From assembly GCA_020720965.1 (NCBI GenBank), contig DYNS01000049.1, positions 1 through 12,000 of the forward strand: a DNA stretch of 12,000 nucleotides, written 5' to 3'. The notes below the pieces were generated by a model that saw nothing but the letters and a program-made list of their open reading frames with translations, did no database searches and was not told the DNA's origin. Origin of the DNA: Anaerolinea sp. Its GTDB lineage: Bacteria > Chloroflexota > Anaerolineae > Anaerolineales > Villigracilaceae. Both the position numbers and the translations under genes were made by a program. This document shows positions 1 to 5,358 of the stretch, in pieces (position 1 is the stretch's first letter; each line of letters starts with the position of its first letter).

Positions 1-652
1 TCATGGCGGCGGCGCGGGCGCGGCGCAGGTCAGAATGGGGCAGGTCGAGAATCTTTTGGTCGTTGGTGTAGGAATGGATGGTGGTCATAAACGCGCGTTT
101 AATCTTCAACTTGTCATGCACCACTTTGGCGGCGGGCGCAAGGCAGTTGGTGGTGCAGGATGCGTTGGAAACCACATGGTGCTTGGCGGGGTCATATTGT
201 TCTTCGTTTACACCCAGAACAATCGTCAAATCTTCACCTTCGGCGGGGGCAGAGATGATAACTTTTTTGGCGCCGCCCTTGGTAATGTGATTCTCTGCGC
301 CGCGCACGGTTTTGCCTTTTTTGTTCACACCATCGCTTTTGATGGTGAATAAACCGGTCGATTCAATCACAATTTCCACGCCCAGGCTTGCCCAAGGGAT
401 ATTGGCGGGGTCGCTTTCTTTGAAGGCGGTAATTTTCTTGCCGTCAATCACCAAGCCGTCTTCCACCACTTCCACCGTGCCGTTAAAACGCCCGTAGTTC
501 GAGTCGTACTTCAGCAGGTGCGCCATCGTCTTCATATCGCCCAGGTCGTTGAAAGCCACAACTTCCAACTCCTGCGGGTAAAGGTCACGAATGGCTTTAA
601 GAACCTGGCGCCCAATGCGCCCAAAACCGTTGATGCCAACTTTCACTGTCAT
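1..652 (-). CDS. gap: Glyceraldehyde-3-phosphate dehydrogenase, type I (N-terminal 217 residues; C-terminus beyond window)
   Basis: Cytosolic glycolytic and gluconeogenic enzyme that oxidises and phosphorylates glyceraldehyde-3-phosphate to 1,3-bisphosphoglycerate with NAD. The sequence opens with the Rossmann motif GINGFGRIGR (residues 6-15). Asp36 in VAFNDLGD favours NAD over NADP. The catalytic motif SNASCTTNC has the active cysteine at 166, and the general-base His193 lies in TIHSYTNDQ. The last visible residues, HSDLRRARAAAM, are the normal family continuation, so the gene is cut by the window edge and shows no sign of damage. The start is ATG at 652-650, with an AGGAG ribosome binding site at 661-665 spaced 8 nt away. 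It lies downstream of yvcK on the same strand after a 198-nt gap, so it may have its own promoter. Identification is near certain; only the missing C-terminus is unseen. Confidence 0.97.
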   Translation of the reverse strand, partial: MTVKVGINGFGRIGRQVLKAIRDLYPQELEVVAFNDLGDMKTMAHLLKYDSNYGRFNGTVEVVEDGLVIDGKKITAFKESDPANIPWASLGVEIVIESTGLFTIKSDGVNKKGKTVRGAENHITKGGAKKVIISAPAEGEDLTIVLGVNEEQYDPAKHHVVSNASCTTNCLAPAAKVVHDKLKIKRAFMTTIHSYTNDQKILDLPHSDLRRARAAAM

Positions 653-701
653 TGTAAAATCTCCTGATTTTTGGATTGGTTTGTGAATTTTTGCACAAGC
701 G

Positions 702-719
702 GGATTTTACCATAAAACC
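702..719 (-). promoter_or_regulatory. Possible gap promoter -10 with overlapping imperfect palindrome
   Basis: Within the 198-nt gap between yvcK and gap, the minus strand has a -10-like TAAAAT at 709-704. It lies inside an imperfect inverted repeat: GGATTTTA at 702-709 and TAAAACC at 713-719. No good -35 element is visible upstream. The position, about 50 nt before the gap start codon, suits a promoter with an operator over its -10. This is a weak call from base composition and symmetry only. Confidence 0.25.
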
Positions 720-817
720 TACCGCGCAAAAAAGGAAGAAGAGCGCGCTCCGCCAAAAAGGAGGAGGGTGACGCTCGTAACAAACACCGTTTAAGGGCGC
801 ACTGCCCGCCCCAGGGC

Positions 818-841
818 GCGCCGGAAATTTCGACCCGGCGC
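818..841 (-). terminator. GC-rich hairpin just after the yvcK stop
   Basis: A perfect 7-bp inverted repeat (GCGCCGG and CCGGCGC with a 10-nt loop) begins 9 nt after the yvcK stop codon. No T-run follows on the minus strand, so it is not a classical intrinsic terminator. It could be an mRNA 3'-end stabiliser or an attenuating hairpin between yvcK and gap. Confidence 0.3.
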
Positions 842-850
842 CTGCTTCCG

Positions 851-2173
851 TTAAGCCAAAGGACCCGTCCGCTCGTAGAACAAATCCATAAGGGCTTGCG
901 CCAACTTGTCGGGGTCATGCCGCCAGGGGTTGTCGTCATCGACGAGGTTCGCGCCATAGATGGGATAACGGTCTGCCGCGCCGCCTATCTTAACCCATTC
1001 TACGCCATTTGGTAACGGGGCTTCGTGCCAATTATTACAAACAATCAGGTCAAATACACCTGTCCCCAGGTGTTCATCCAACACCGAAGCATGGGCGCTT
1101 ACATCGTAGCCGCTCGTTTCGCCTTGCTGTGTGGCAATATTGACGACATACACCTTAAGGGCGCGGCTTGCCCGCATCGCCGCCAGCACATCCGGCACGA
1201 GCAGGTTGGGCAAAAGGCTGGTGTAAAGGCTGCCGGGACCCACCACAATCATATCCGCGTTGAGAATTGCCCGTAAAACGGGGGGAAAGGCGGGCGGGTT
1301 GCCCGGTTCCAAATACACTCGCTGCACCTTGCCCGGCATTTCGGGAATTTTGCTCTCCCCGCTCACCCGCACAGAATGGGAGGAGTTAGGCAGTTGCACA
1401 TCCGCAACGAGGTGAACATCTTGCAGGGTGGCAGGCAGCACCCGCCCATGCACCGAAAGCACCCGACCCGATTCGGCAACGGCTTCTTCAAAACTCCCCG
1501 TTAAATCCGCCAGAGCGGAGATGAACAGGTTGCCAAAGGAATGCCCTCCCAAGCCAGAGGAATCGCTGAAGCGGTATTGAAACAGTTGCGTAAGCAGGGC
1601 TTCATCATCGGAGAGGGCGGCGAGGCAGTTGCGAATGTCTCCGGGGGGCAAAATGCCCAAGTTTTGGCGCAGCCTGCCAGAAGAGCCACCGTCATCCGCT
1701 ACGGTGACGATGGCGGTAAGGTTAAACGTGTGGCTTTTAAGCCCGCGCAATAAGGTGGATTGCCCATGCCCGCCACCCATCGCCACAATCCGCGCACCCC
1801 GGTCGCGGCGGCGATGTTCTGCCAGCTGGTCCACAAGGCGCTTGCCGGGGCGCAAAAAGGGGTTAAGCAGGGCGCGATTAAGCCCGGCAATCGCCCAGAT
1901 AACGAGGATAAGCCCCAGAGTGAGAAATACGGCAACCCGCAGCGGGCGCGGAAAAACCCTGAGAGTGGCGGCATCCAAAAGCGGGTTCAGGTCTTCTTCC
2001 GGGGTGGTACGGTAAATATCCAGCAAAAAATAGGCAACTCCCACACCCAAGAAAGTCACCCCCACCAGAAGCAAAACAAGCCAGCGTTTTACGCCCAAAC
2101 CTGGCGAAAACCAGCGCAGAACGGCTGCCATTTGCTGACGCAGGGAAGAAGTTTGGCGGAGAAGGGTTTGCAC
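851..2173 (-). CDS. yvcK: YvcK/CofD-family gluconeogenesis factor with two N-terminal membrane helices
   Basis: 440-residue member of the YvcK (GlmR, UPF0052) branch of the CofD-like fold. In Bacillus subtilis this protein is needed on gluconeogenic carbon sources and binds UDP-GlcNAc. The family core starts at about residue 128: GGGHGQSTLLRG (133-144), TVADDGGSSGRLR (157-169), PPGDIRNCLAALS (176-188), GHSFGNLF (210-217), VGPGSLYTSLLPNLL (311-325) and NIATQQGETSGY (345-356). Soluble homologues are about 320 residues; the extra length here is an N-terminal segment with two hydrophobic helices (about 31-51 and 80-98). The core is therefore probably tethered to the membrane, facing the cytoplasm. 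The start is GTG at 2173-2171; a promoter lies directly against it and no Shine-Dalgarno is seen, so the mRNA may be leaderless. The alternative start Met15 also lacks a ribosome binding site. gap follows downstream, a pairing that recalls actinobacterial clusters. The family call is firm; its function in this organism is inferred. Confidence 0.93.
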   Translation of the reverse strand: MQTLLRQTSSLRQQMAAVLRWFSPGLGVKRWLVLLLVGVTFLGVGVAYFLLDIYRTTPEEDLNPLLDAATLRVFPRPLRVAVFLTLGLILVIWAIAGLNRALLNPFLRPGKRLVDQLAEHRRRDRGARIVAMGGGHGQSTLLRGLKSHTFNLTAIVTVADDGGSSGRLRQNLGILPPGDIRNCLAALSDDEALLTQLFQYRFSDSSGLGGHSFGNLFISALADLTGSFEEAVAESGRVLSVHGRVLPATLQDVHLVADVQLPNSSHSVRVSGESKIPEMPGKVQRVYLEPGNPPAFPPVLRAILNADMIVVGPGSLYTSLLPNLLVPDVLAAMRASRALKVYVVNIATQQGETSGYDVSAHASVLDEHLGTGVFDLIVCNNWHEAPLPNGVEWVKIGGAADRYPIYGANLVDDDNPWRHDPDKLAQALMDLFYERTGPLA

Positions 2174-2181
2174 AGGTTCGG

Positions 2182-2210
2182 ATAATAGCAGGGTTCGGAG
2201 GCTCCGTCAA
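2182..2210 (-). promoter_or_regulatory. Sigma70-type promoter of yvcK
   Basis: On the minus strand TTGACG (2210-2205) is followed after exactly 17 nt by TATTAT (2187-2182). Only 8 nt separate the -10 from the GTG start codon of yvcK. Transcription should begin within about 2 nt of the start codon, leaving little or no 5' leader. This is the best sigma70 match in the window. Confidence 0.75.
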
Positions 2211-2247
2211 CAATCCTATATATTTCTTACACAATACTCATTTACGG

Positions 2248-2277
2248 TTAAGACTATTACGACAAAATAGGTAGAAT
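2248..2277 (+). promoter_or_regulatory. Candidate promoter of the cytochrome c lipoprotein
   Basis: TTAAGA (2248-2253), an 18-nt spacer and TAGAAT (2272-2277) form a fair sigma70 match, divergent from the yvcK promoter. The predicted transcription start near 2284 would leave a very short leader that still carries the AGGAG ribosome binding site at 2285-2289. Confidence 0.45.
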
Positions 2278-2296
2278 TTTACAAAGGAGAACTGCT

Positions 2297-2749
2297 ATGA
2301 AAAAACTATGGAACATCCCTTTTTTGTTGTTGATTCTTATCCTTAGCGCCTGCGCCGCGCCCGCTCCTGCCCCGGCGACCCAGGAGCCGGCTGCCACCCT
2401 TTCCGCGCCGGAAGAGGTGCCCACTTCCGCGCCACAGGAAACTGCGCCGAAACAACCCGCCGCGCCAAGCGAGGTGAGTTTTTCCAAAGACTTGATGCCG
2501 ATTTTTGAAGCGCGGTGTATCAACTGTCATGGAGGTCAGCGCACCTCGGAAGGCTTAGATATGAAGACTTATCAGACAATCATCGCTGGCGCGGATGGTG
2601 GTCCGGTGGTGATTGTGGGTGATGCGGAGGCGAGTTCTTTGTATACGCAGGTTGCCAAAGGCAAAATGCCCAAGCGCGGCGAGAAACTTAGCCCGGAAGA
2701 AGTGCAGATGATTATGGATTGGATTAACGCCGGAGCGCCCAATAATTAA
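2297..2749 (+). CDS. Small lipoprotein mono-haem cytochrome c
   Basis: 150-residue exported electron carrier. The N-terminus is a lipoprotein signal: MKK, a hydrophobic core (residues 5-17) and the lipobox LSAC with lipidated Cys19. A flexible Ala/Pro/Thr-rich tether follows (about 20-60), then one cytochrome c domain (about 61-150). That domain has a single haem site, CINCH (74-78), and Met124 in KGKMPKRGE is the likely distal ligand. The surrounding pattern (DLMPIFEARCINCHGG and the C-terminal EEVQMIMDWINAGAPN) fits the small cytochrome domains found in Planctomycete-type (PSCyt-like) proteins. It should be anchored on the outer face of the membrane and pass single electrons; the partner is unknown and no oxidase or dehydrogenase gene is adjacent. 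The start at 2297 has AGGAG at 2285-2289. The gene is monocistronic, divergent from yvcK, and closed by the terminator at 2754-2783. Confidence 0.88.
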   Translation: MKKLWNIPFLLLILILSACAAPAPAPATQEPAATLSAPEEVPTSAPQETAPKQPAAPSEVSFSKDLMPIFEARCINCHGGQRTSEGLDMKTYQTIIAGADGGPVVIVGDAEASSLYTQVAKGKMPKRGEKLSPEEVQMIMDWINAGAPNN

Positions 2750-2753
2750 AAGC

Positions 2754-2783
2754 AAAACCCCCGTCAGTTTTGACGGGGGTTTT
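2754..2783. terminator. Bidirectional intrinsic terminator between convergent genes
   Basis: A 13-bp perfect inverted repeat, AAAACCCCCGTCA and TGACGGGGGTTTT, with a GTTT loop. It reads as stem plus T-run on both strands: TTTTCGTTT on the plus strand and TTTTGCTTTT on the minus strand. It lies 4 nt after the cytochrome stop codon and 3 nt from the stop codon of the DUF4350-like gene, serving both convergent transcripts. Confidence 0.93.
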
Positions 2784-2786
2784 CGT

Positions 2787-4244
2787 TTAACCTGCGGCGG
2801 TTGGGGTTGGTTCCGGGGTGGGGGTTGGCTCTTCTTCGTAGTAGTACTCTTCTTCGTATTCTTCTTCATAGTAATAGTCGGAACTGCCGTATAGGGCGCA
2901 TACGCCAATGTTTTCTTGGACAATGCAATTGCCCAGGCTGCCGCTGGCGAGGATGTCTATCAGTTCTGGCAGGTCTTGGGTGGTGGGGGCAAGCAAGAGC
3001 AGGGTGGAGGTTTGCCCGGTTTGTTCCAAAAGCAGCAGGGCGGCTCCGTTTTTCTCCACTGTGCCGTAGCCCCGAATTTCAACATAGTCGGGGGCATCCA
3101 GGTTAACGCCAAAGCGGGAGAGGTAGGGGGCGAGAGTGTCGGTCGGTTCGTAGGTTCCGAGCAGGATGAGGTTGGCGTTGCGGGTGGGCGTGGCGCGAAT
3201 TTGCAAGGGAACATTGACAGCGGAGAGAACTGCCTGCAAGCGGGAGATGGGTTCCAGCATGGCAGGCTGAAGAGCTGTCTCGCCGCCTACGGAAAGGTTG
3301 ACCGCGCCCTGGAAAAGGTAGGGGAAGTTTTGCAGGCTCGGAAGCCGCTCTGCCTGTACCGCAAAGGCTGCCAGAGCGTTGAGCAGTTGAGCGTTATCCG
3401 CCACCTGGGCGTAGGGGTTGGTGAGAAAACTGAAATCCCCGGCGGCAAGGACTTGTCCGTTGGCGCTTAAGCCCAAGGCGGTGAGGGATGAGCCAGAATC
3501 GGTGAGAGAGGAAAGGGTGTTTTCATCCGCTTCCAGCAGGGCAGCGCCCTGAGAGACCTTGACCGAGTGAGCGCCGTAGAATACGACCATGTTCAAGTTC
3601 TCGGTGAGGGGGTTGGCTGCAAAACGGGTGAATTGAACGTTGCGGAAGTTGCCCTCGTTTTCTTGGAGGTTGTAAAGATAATCGTTCAGAATCGCCATGC
3701 CATGAGGGGCAAGCAGGGGATTAAGGTAGTTCACGTCTGGCAGGGAGATGTAGTTGCCGGTAAAAAAGTCATAGCCGTAAAAGACACGGGTGGGGTCGGC
3801 AAAAAGCAAAAGTCTGCCGCCGCTGCCGACAAATTTTTGCAGTTCCTGGGCTTCCAGGCTGGTGAAAGGCATGGAAGGCGAGAAACTGACATAGGCGCTG
3901 GCATATTTAAGCATGAAAAAAAGCGAGGCTTCATCCGGCACAAATTCCACCCGCCCGCCGAGAGCGCTAATGGCGGTGATGAAAGGCTCCAGTTCGCTTT
4001 GCTCGTACTGGTTGACGTGAGCGGCATCCAAAAGGATGACCTTTCCGCCATATTCCGGCTGGGGCAGGGCAAGAGCTACCCCGGAGGGAGTGGGGGGCAG
4101 TTCCGCCAGATAGGTTTCGTATGCGGGGGCGGGAATGTCTCTCTCGGCTAGGGGCGAGGAAAAGCCATAAGCGCCGATGTATTTGGAGAGGGGAGGCAGG
4201 ACAATGAGCAAGACAGCGATAAGGATAAGGGTTCGGTTTTTCAT
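2787..4244 (-). CDS. Membrane-anchored DUF4350-like protein with Tyr/Glu and Pro/Thr C-terminal tail
   Basis: 485 residues. An N-terminal hydrophobic helix (about 4-19) serves as signal or anchor and places the bulk outside the cytoplasm. Residues 68-153 (from KVILLDAAHVN to GGRLLLFADPTR) resemble the DUF4350/GIFT fold: a strand, a region gauging two-dimensional position, then a stretch ending GGRLLLF. A second alpha/beta segment around 262-295 (GQVLAAGDFSFLTNPYAQ, then an N-rich helix) is like the GDSDFLTN region of GldG-type ABC auxiliary proteins. A third domain (about 310-450) is unassigned and ends with Cys440 and Cys449, a possible disulfide. The C-terminus (457-482) is low complexity. 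It follows the S49 protease gene with a 9-nt gap, and the protease stop codon is part of its ribosome binding site, so translation is probably coupled. A role in protease-linked envelope quality control is a guess; no enzyme motif is visible. Confidence 0.6.
   Translation of the reverse strand: MKNRTLILIAVLLIVLPPLSKYIGAYGFSSPLAERDIPAPAYETYLAELPPTPSGVALALPQPEYGGKVILLDAAHVNQYEQSELEPFITAISALGGRVEFVPDEASLFFMLKYASAYVSFSPSMPFTSLEAQELQKFVGSGGRLLLFADPTRVFYGYDFFTGNYISLPDVNYLNPLLAPHGMAILNDYLYNLQENEGNFRNVQFTRFAANPLTENLNMVVFYGAHSVKVSQGAALLEADENTLSSLTDSGSSLTALGLSANGQVLAAGDFSFLTNPYAQVADNAQLLNALAAFAVQAERLPSLQNFPYLFQGAVNLSVGGETALQPAMLEPISRLQAVLSAVNVPLQIRATPTRNANLILLGTYEPTDTLAPYLSRFGVNLDAPDYVEIRGYGTVEKNGAALLLLEQTGQTSTLLLLAPTTQDLPELIDILASGSLGNCIVQENIGVCALYGSSDYYYEEEYEEEYYYEEEPTPTPEPTPTAAG
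2799..2876 (-). repeat. Low-complexity coding tail: Tyr/Glu clusters followed by Pro/Thr repeats
   Basis: Encodes residues 457-482 of the DUF4350-like protein. Three runs of Tyr and three of Glu alternate (YYYEEE, YEEE, YYYEEE), then PTPTPEPTPT. The stretch is strongly acidic and aromatic and must be disordered; the Pro/Thr part resembles cell-surface or envelope linkers. Confidence 0.85.
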
Positions 4245-4249
4245 GGGTT

Positions 4250-4256
4250 CTCCTTA
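4250..4256 (-). promoter_or_regulatory. Ribosome binding site overlapping the upstream stop codon (TAAGGAG)
   Basis: The TAA stop of the S49 protease gene (4256-4254) forms the first bases of TAAGGAG, the Shine-Dalgarno of the DUF4350-like gene, 5 nt before its ATG. Ribosomes finishing the first gene sit on the initiation site of the second, so the two are probably translated at linked rates. Confidence 0.85.
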
Positions 4257-5111
4257 GGGCTGTGCCTCGGGAACATAAAGAAGGTAAATTCCGCTTTCTT
4301 TGGGGTGAGAAAGCAGGTTGCCGCTTTCGTCTGTGGCGTAGAATGTGTCGTACAGATAGGGGTCAGAGGGCAGCCCGGCAGCCTCGTACAAATCTACCGT
4401 TGGCGGATTTTTGCCGATGTGCGCCATCTCGGCAGCTTTTTCCACTGCATCGGAAAGCCCGCCAAGTTCGTCTATCAGCCCCATTTGCAGGGCTTGCGCC
4501 CCCAGCCAAAGTTTACCGCTGAGAACTTCTTCGGCGGGGGCTTTGAGCCTTTCGCCTCGCCCGGCTTGCACCGCGCCGTAAAAGCCTTGCTTAATCGCTT
4601 CAATCTGGCGCATATAGTCGTCTCTGGCGGAACCCCAGAGTTTGTAGGGACCGGTGGAGATAATTTCTTCAAAAATGAGAGGGGAAGGAGGCAGGTAGCC
4701 GATGACCCCAATATTGCCCACCTCGGAGGTGGGTCTGGCAAAGGCGTAGTCACTGCCTGCGGTAAGGTAATAGGCTCCGCTGGCAGCCATAAAATTGATG
4801 GAAGCGACAACCGGGCGGGTTTTTCGCACCTTGAGCAGTTCCAGATAAATGGTTTCGGTATCCACAACCGTACCGCCGGGGCTATCCAACACCAGCACAA
4901 TGGCGCGAATTTCCGGGTGGTCCTGAACGTATTCCAGTTGGGTCAGCACGTCCTGCGCCATGTAGCCGTCAATGGCATACTCCACTCGCAAAATCCCCAC
5001 CGAGGGGGTGGGGATGCTTGCCGCCAGAAGTAAGCCGAGGACGAGGGGGAGAACAATCCAGCGCAGGAGAGTTTGATATCTCTGCCAAAAAGATTGAGGG
5101 GCGGTTTCCAT
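4254..5111 (-). CDS. sppA: S49-family (SppA-like) membrane-anchored serine protease
   Basis: 285-residue ClpP/crotonase-fold protease of the S49 family, which degrades cleaved signal peptides and other membrane peptides. One membrane anchor lies at about 15-32, with the catalytic domain outside. LVLDSPGG (73-80) forms the oxyanion region. Ser111 in MAASGAYY is the expected nucleophile. Lys157 in STGPYKLWGS aligns with the catalytic lysine of Bacillus SppA (Ser/Lys dyad). SGKLWLGAQALQMGLIDELGG (198-218) is the conserved C-terminal family signature, here split across the substrate groove. The length fits short, single-domain SppA rather than the 600-residue E. coli form. The start is ATG at 5111-5109 with AAGGAG at 5122-5117. 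It is the first gene of a two-gene unit with the DUF4350-like protein, and its ribosome binding site lies only 7 nt after the structured RNA at 5130-5302. SohB is an alternative name for a similar fold. Confidence 0.9.
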   Translation of the reverse strand: METAPQSFWQRYQTLLRWIVLPLVLGLLLAASIPTPSVGILRVEYAIDGYMAQDVLTQLEYVQDHPEIRAIVLVLDSPGGTVVDTETIYLELLKVRKTRPVVASINFMAASGAYYLTAGSDYAFARPTSEVGNIGVIGYLPPSPLIFEEIISTGPYKLWGSARDDYMRQIEAIKQGFYGAVQAGRGERLKAPAEEVLSGKLWLGAQALQMGLIDELGGLSDAVEKAAEMAHIGKNPPTVDLYEAAGLPSDPYLYDTFYATDESGNLLSHPKESGIYLLYVPEAQP

Positions 5112-5129
5112 ATCATCTCCTTAAATAAA

Positions 5130-5302
5130 TACCCCGCAGATGCCGTGTGCCGCAAAGTTCTGAACCTGCCGAAGCAGGTGGGCTCCTACCCGAATATTCC
5201 GCCTTGGCTTGCGCCTATCGCGTTCAACCCGAAAGATTGAAGCCCGTTTAGGGAGTGTTGGCCCAGAACCGATGAAAACGACATCACGAACACAGCAGGG
5301 TA
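5130..5302 (-). ncRNA. ssrS: Structured RNA, probable 6S RNA (SsrS)
   Basis: 6S RNA mimics an open promoter and sequesters the housekeeping RNA polymerase. On the minus strand, closing stem UACCCUGC (5302-5295) pairs with GCGGGGUA (5137-5130). GCUGUGUUCGUG (5296-5285) can pair with UGCGGCACACGGC (5155-5143) with one bulged C. GUUCUG and CAGAAC (5269-5264 and 5162-5157) also pair. CUCCCUA pairs with UAGGAG (5255-5249 and 5188-5183) with one bulge. The 3' arm of the central bubble carries a hairpin ACCUGC-UUCG-GCAGGU (5179-5164), as in known 6S RNAs. The apical part holds GGC-GCAA-GCC. The strand is decided by the UUCG and GNRA loops and by G-U pairs that would be C-A clashes on the plus strand. 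Length (about 173 nt), long irregular rod, central bubble and the 3' TGCGGC...GGCATCT stretch shared with E. coli 6S support the name. The alternative is a regulatory leader of sppA. Confidence 0.68.
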
Positions 5303-5307
5303 CTCTT

Positions 5308-5316
5308 TTTATATCA
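5308..5316 (-). promoter_or_regulatory. Extended -10 promoter of the 6S-like RNA
   Basis: The minus strand reads TGATATAAA (5316-5308), an extended -10 (TG-N-TATAAA). No good -35 is needed or seen. The expected start, 6-8 nt downstream (about 5302-5300), falls on the first base pairs of the RNA's closing stem. That agreement between promoter and RNA 5' end supports both calls. Confidence 0.65.
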
Positions 5317-5324
5317 CAAAAGCG

Positions 5325-5358
5325 GTTAAAAAGAAAAGAGGCAACCCCTGCGGGGATT
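5325..5358 (-). terminator. Weak intrinsic terminator after the rRNA methyltransferase gene
   Basis: On the minus strand, just past the TAA stop, CCCC-GCA-GGGG (5355-5345) with flanking A-U pairs is followed by a T-rich stretch (CTCTTTTCTTTTT, about 5340-5328). The stem is short, so termination may be partial, but the T-run is good. It separates the methyltransferase transcript from the 6S-like RNA. Confidence 0.45.

Noticed and set aside
1878..2234. 118-residue minus-strand frame overlapping the start of yvcK
   Set aside because: It lies in another frame over the yvcK N-terminus, crosses the yvcK promoter, and is rich in Cys/Pro/Ala as expected of an out-of-frame reading.
3567..4151. 194-residue plus-strand open frame antisense to the DUF4350-like gene
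   Set aside because: It has no signal, motif or ribosome binding site, and the minus-strand frame has a membrane anchor, a coupled ribosome binding site and a terminator at the right end.
5130..5310. The structured RNA read on the plus strand, with CTCTTTTTATA as its terminator
   Set aside because: Two positions in the closing helices become C-A mismatches on the plus strand but are G-U pairs on the minus strand. The tetraloops are UUCG and GCAA only on the minus strand. The T-run is better explained as the complement of the minus-strand extended -10.
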